From: Thiopontia sp964344135
GTDB taxonomy: Bacteria; Pseudomonadota; Gammaproteobacteria; GCF-002020875
NCBI GenBank assembly: GCA_964344135.1
Contig: CAYFMF010000063.1
Coordinates: 1 to 7,540, forward strand
Length of the DNA: 7,540 nucleotides
Direction of reading: 5' to 3'
The notes below the pieces were generated by a model, which was not told where the DNA came from, ran no database searches, and saw nothing but the letters and a program-made list of their open reading frames with translations. The stretch's first letter is position 1, and each line of letters begins with the position of its first letter. Shown in pieces: positions 6,167 to 7,540 of this stretch. The translations under genes were made by a program, and so were the position numbers.

Positions 6167-7540
6167 ATGTTTGAGAATCTTACCGATCGACTGAATCGAA
6201 CCCTCAAGACCCTGAAGGGGCAGGGGCGTCTGACTGAGGACAATATCAGCCAGGCCCTGCGTGATGTGCGGATGGCCCTGCTTGAGGCAGATGTGGCGCT
6301 ACCGGTTGTGAAGTCATTTATTGATCGTGTCCGTGAGCGTGCGGTCGGTCAGGAGGTGGCTACCAGCCTGACACCGGGCCAGGCACTGATCAAGATTGTT
6401 CAGGCGGAGCTGGTGACCCTGATGGGGGAGGCCAATGAGAACCTGGATCTTCGTGCCCAGCCGCCAGCGGTAATCCTGATGGCCGGACTGCAGGGTGCGG
6501 GAAAGACCACCAGTGTAGCCAAGCTGTCGCGTTTCCTTCAGCAGCGTGAATCAAAAAAGGTGATGGTAGCCAGTGTGGATGTCTATCGTCCCGCGGCAAT
6601 CGAACAGCTGAGGATTCTGGCCGATGAGGTGGGGGCCACCTTCTTCCCAAGCGATGCAGCACAGGATCCGAAGCAGATTGCAGAGGCGGCACTGGAGCAG
6701 GCCCGCAAACAGTTTGTCGATGTACTGATTCTTGATACTGCCGGTCGTCTCCATGTGGATGAGGGGATGATGGGAGAGATCAAGGCGCTCCATGCCGCGA
6801 CCAACCCGGTGGAGACCCTCTTTGTTGTCGACAGCATGACCGGTCAGGATGCTGCCAATACCGCCAAGGCCTTTGGTGACGCGCTGCCGTTGACCGGTGT
6901 CATACTGACCAAGGCAGATGGTGATGCGCGTGGAGGCGCTGCACTCTCGGTGCGCCAGATTACCGGCAAGCCGATCAAGTTCCTCGGTATTGGCGAGAAG
7001 GTGGATGCACTGGAGCCCTTCCACCCGGACCGTATCGCCTCAAGAATCCTCGGAATGGGCGATGTCCTCACCCTGATTGAGGAGGTGGAGCGCAAGGTCG
7101 ACAAGAAGAAGGCGGACAGACTGGCCAAAAAGGTCCGCAAGGGGAAGGGGTTTGATCTGGAGGACTTTCGTGACCAGCTGCAGCAGATGCAGGGGATGGG
7201 CGGTGTCGCCTCGATGATGGAGAAGCTGCCGGGCATGGGCAATGTCCCGGACAAGGTCAAGAACCAGGTGAATGACCGCGAGTTCATCCGCATGGAGGCG
7301 ATGATCAACTCCATGACCCCCAGGGAGCGCCGCCGCCCGGAGCTGATCAAGGGGTCACGCAAGAGGAGAATCACCCAGGGATCCGGAACCACGGTTCAGG
7401 ATCTCAACCGTCTGCTGAAGCAGTTCAAGCAGATGCAGAAGATGATGAAGAAGATGAAGGGTGGAAAGATGGCCAGAATGATGCAGGGGATGCGTGGCAT
7501 GCCCGGTGGGGGGATGCCGGGCGGCAAGATGCCATTTTAG
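6167..7540 (+). CDS. ffh: Signal recognition particle GTPase Ffh (SRP54)
   Basis: Ffh binds 4.5S RNA and signal sequences of nascent inner-membrane proteins and docks with FtsY at the membrane in a GTP-dependent cycle. The 457 residues match the family (E. coli 453). In order it has the helical N domain (about 1-88), then the G domain with G1 GLQGAGKTT (107-115), insertion-box DVYRPAA (138-144), G3 DTAG (190-193), G4 TKAD (248-251) and G5 GIGE (274-277). The M domain (about 329-431) has a methionine-rich finger loop (residues 341-357) and the 4.5S RNA-binding segment GSRKRRITQGSG (396-407). The C-terminal tail is Met/Gly/Lys-rich and ends in an MPGG-repeat segment. The ATG has AAGGA (6158-6162) four bases upstream. 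The reading frame is complete, ending on the last base of the window. The terminator or following genes are not visible. Confidence 0.98.
   Translation: MFENLTDRLNRTLKTLKGQGRLTEDNISQALRDVRMALLEADVALPVVKSFIDRVRERAVGQEVATSLTPGQALIKIVQAELVTLMGEANENLDLRAQPPAVILMAGLQGAGKTTSVAKLSRFLQQRESKKVMVASVDVYRPAAIEQLRILADEVGATFFPSDAAQDPKQIAEAALEQARKQFVDVLILDTAGRLHVDEGMMGEIKALHAATNPVETLFVVDSMTGQDAANTAKAFGDALPLTGVILTKADGDARGGAALSVRQITGKPIKFLGIGEKVDALEPFHPDRIASRILGMGDVLTLIEEVERKVDKKKADRLAKKVRKGKGFDLEDFRDQLQQMQGMGGVASMMEKLPGMGNVPDKVKNQVNDREFIRMEAMINSMTPRERRRPELIKGSRKRRITQGSGTTVQDLNRLLKQFKQMQKMMKKMKGGKMARMMQGMRGMPGGGMPGGKMPF

Noticed and set aside
6828..7024. Possible small RNA or second gene within ffh
   Set aside because: The region encodes the canonical G domain motifs without interruption, and I saw no promoter-terminator pair that would mark an internal RNA.

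Overview
The window looks like a piece of ordinary chromosome from a gammaproteobacterium of moderately high GC. All six genes are close relatives of housekeeping genes. Their order, dnaB-alr-radA on one side and the yfjD-ypjD pair divergent from ffh on the other, matches arrangements known from E. coli, Pseudomonas and relatives. The protein sequences look gammaproteobacterial (the YpjD C-terminal signature, the Ffh M domain and its methionine-rich tail, and the long CNNM/CBS/CorC architecture of YfjD). I cannot name the genus from sequence alone.

Layout. Positions 1-87 are non-coding and hold two copies of a 16-bp palindrome-bearing repeat. Positions 88-3902 form a tight plus-strand run: dnaB (replicative helicase), alr (alanine racemase, 4-bp overlap with dnaB) and radA (recombination/branch-migration ATPase, TTG start 3 bp after alr). 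radA then meets a minus-strand pair tail-to-tail across only 3 bp. This pair, read from right to left, is ypjD (CcsA-like multi-pass membrane protein, 6034-5225) followed by yfjD/corB (CNNM-CBS-CorC membrane protein, TTG start, 5204-3906). A 132-bp divergent intergenic region (6035-6166), with an exact TATAAT box facing right, separates ypjD from ffh (SRP GTPase, 6167-7540). The window ends exactly at the ffh stop codon.

How the genes relate. The left block combines replication, cell-wall precursor supply (D-alanine) and recombination repair, and is probably co-transcribed because there is no room for promoters or terminators between the genes. The right block is about the membrane: Ffh delivers nascent inner-membrane proteins, while YpjD and YfjD are themselves polytopic membrane proteins of incompletely settled function.

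I looked for hidden systems (CRISPR, mobile elements, toxin-antitoxin pairs, structured RNAs, small genes in gaps) and found none. Coding density is so high that only the first 87 bp and the 132-bp divergent gap could hold anything else. The most interesting unexplained element is the repeat upstream of dnaB. The next are the two TTG starts, the 3-bp convergent junction, and the conserved but functionally vague ypjD-yfjD pair.
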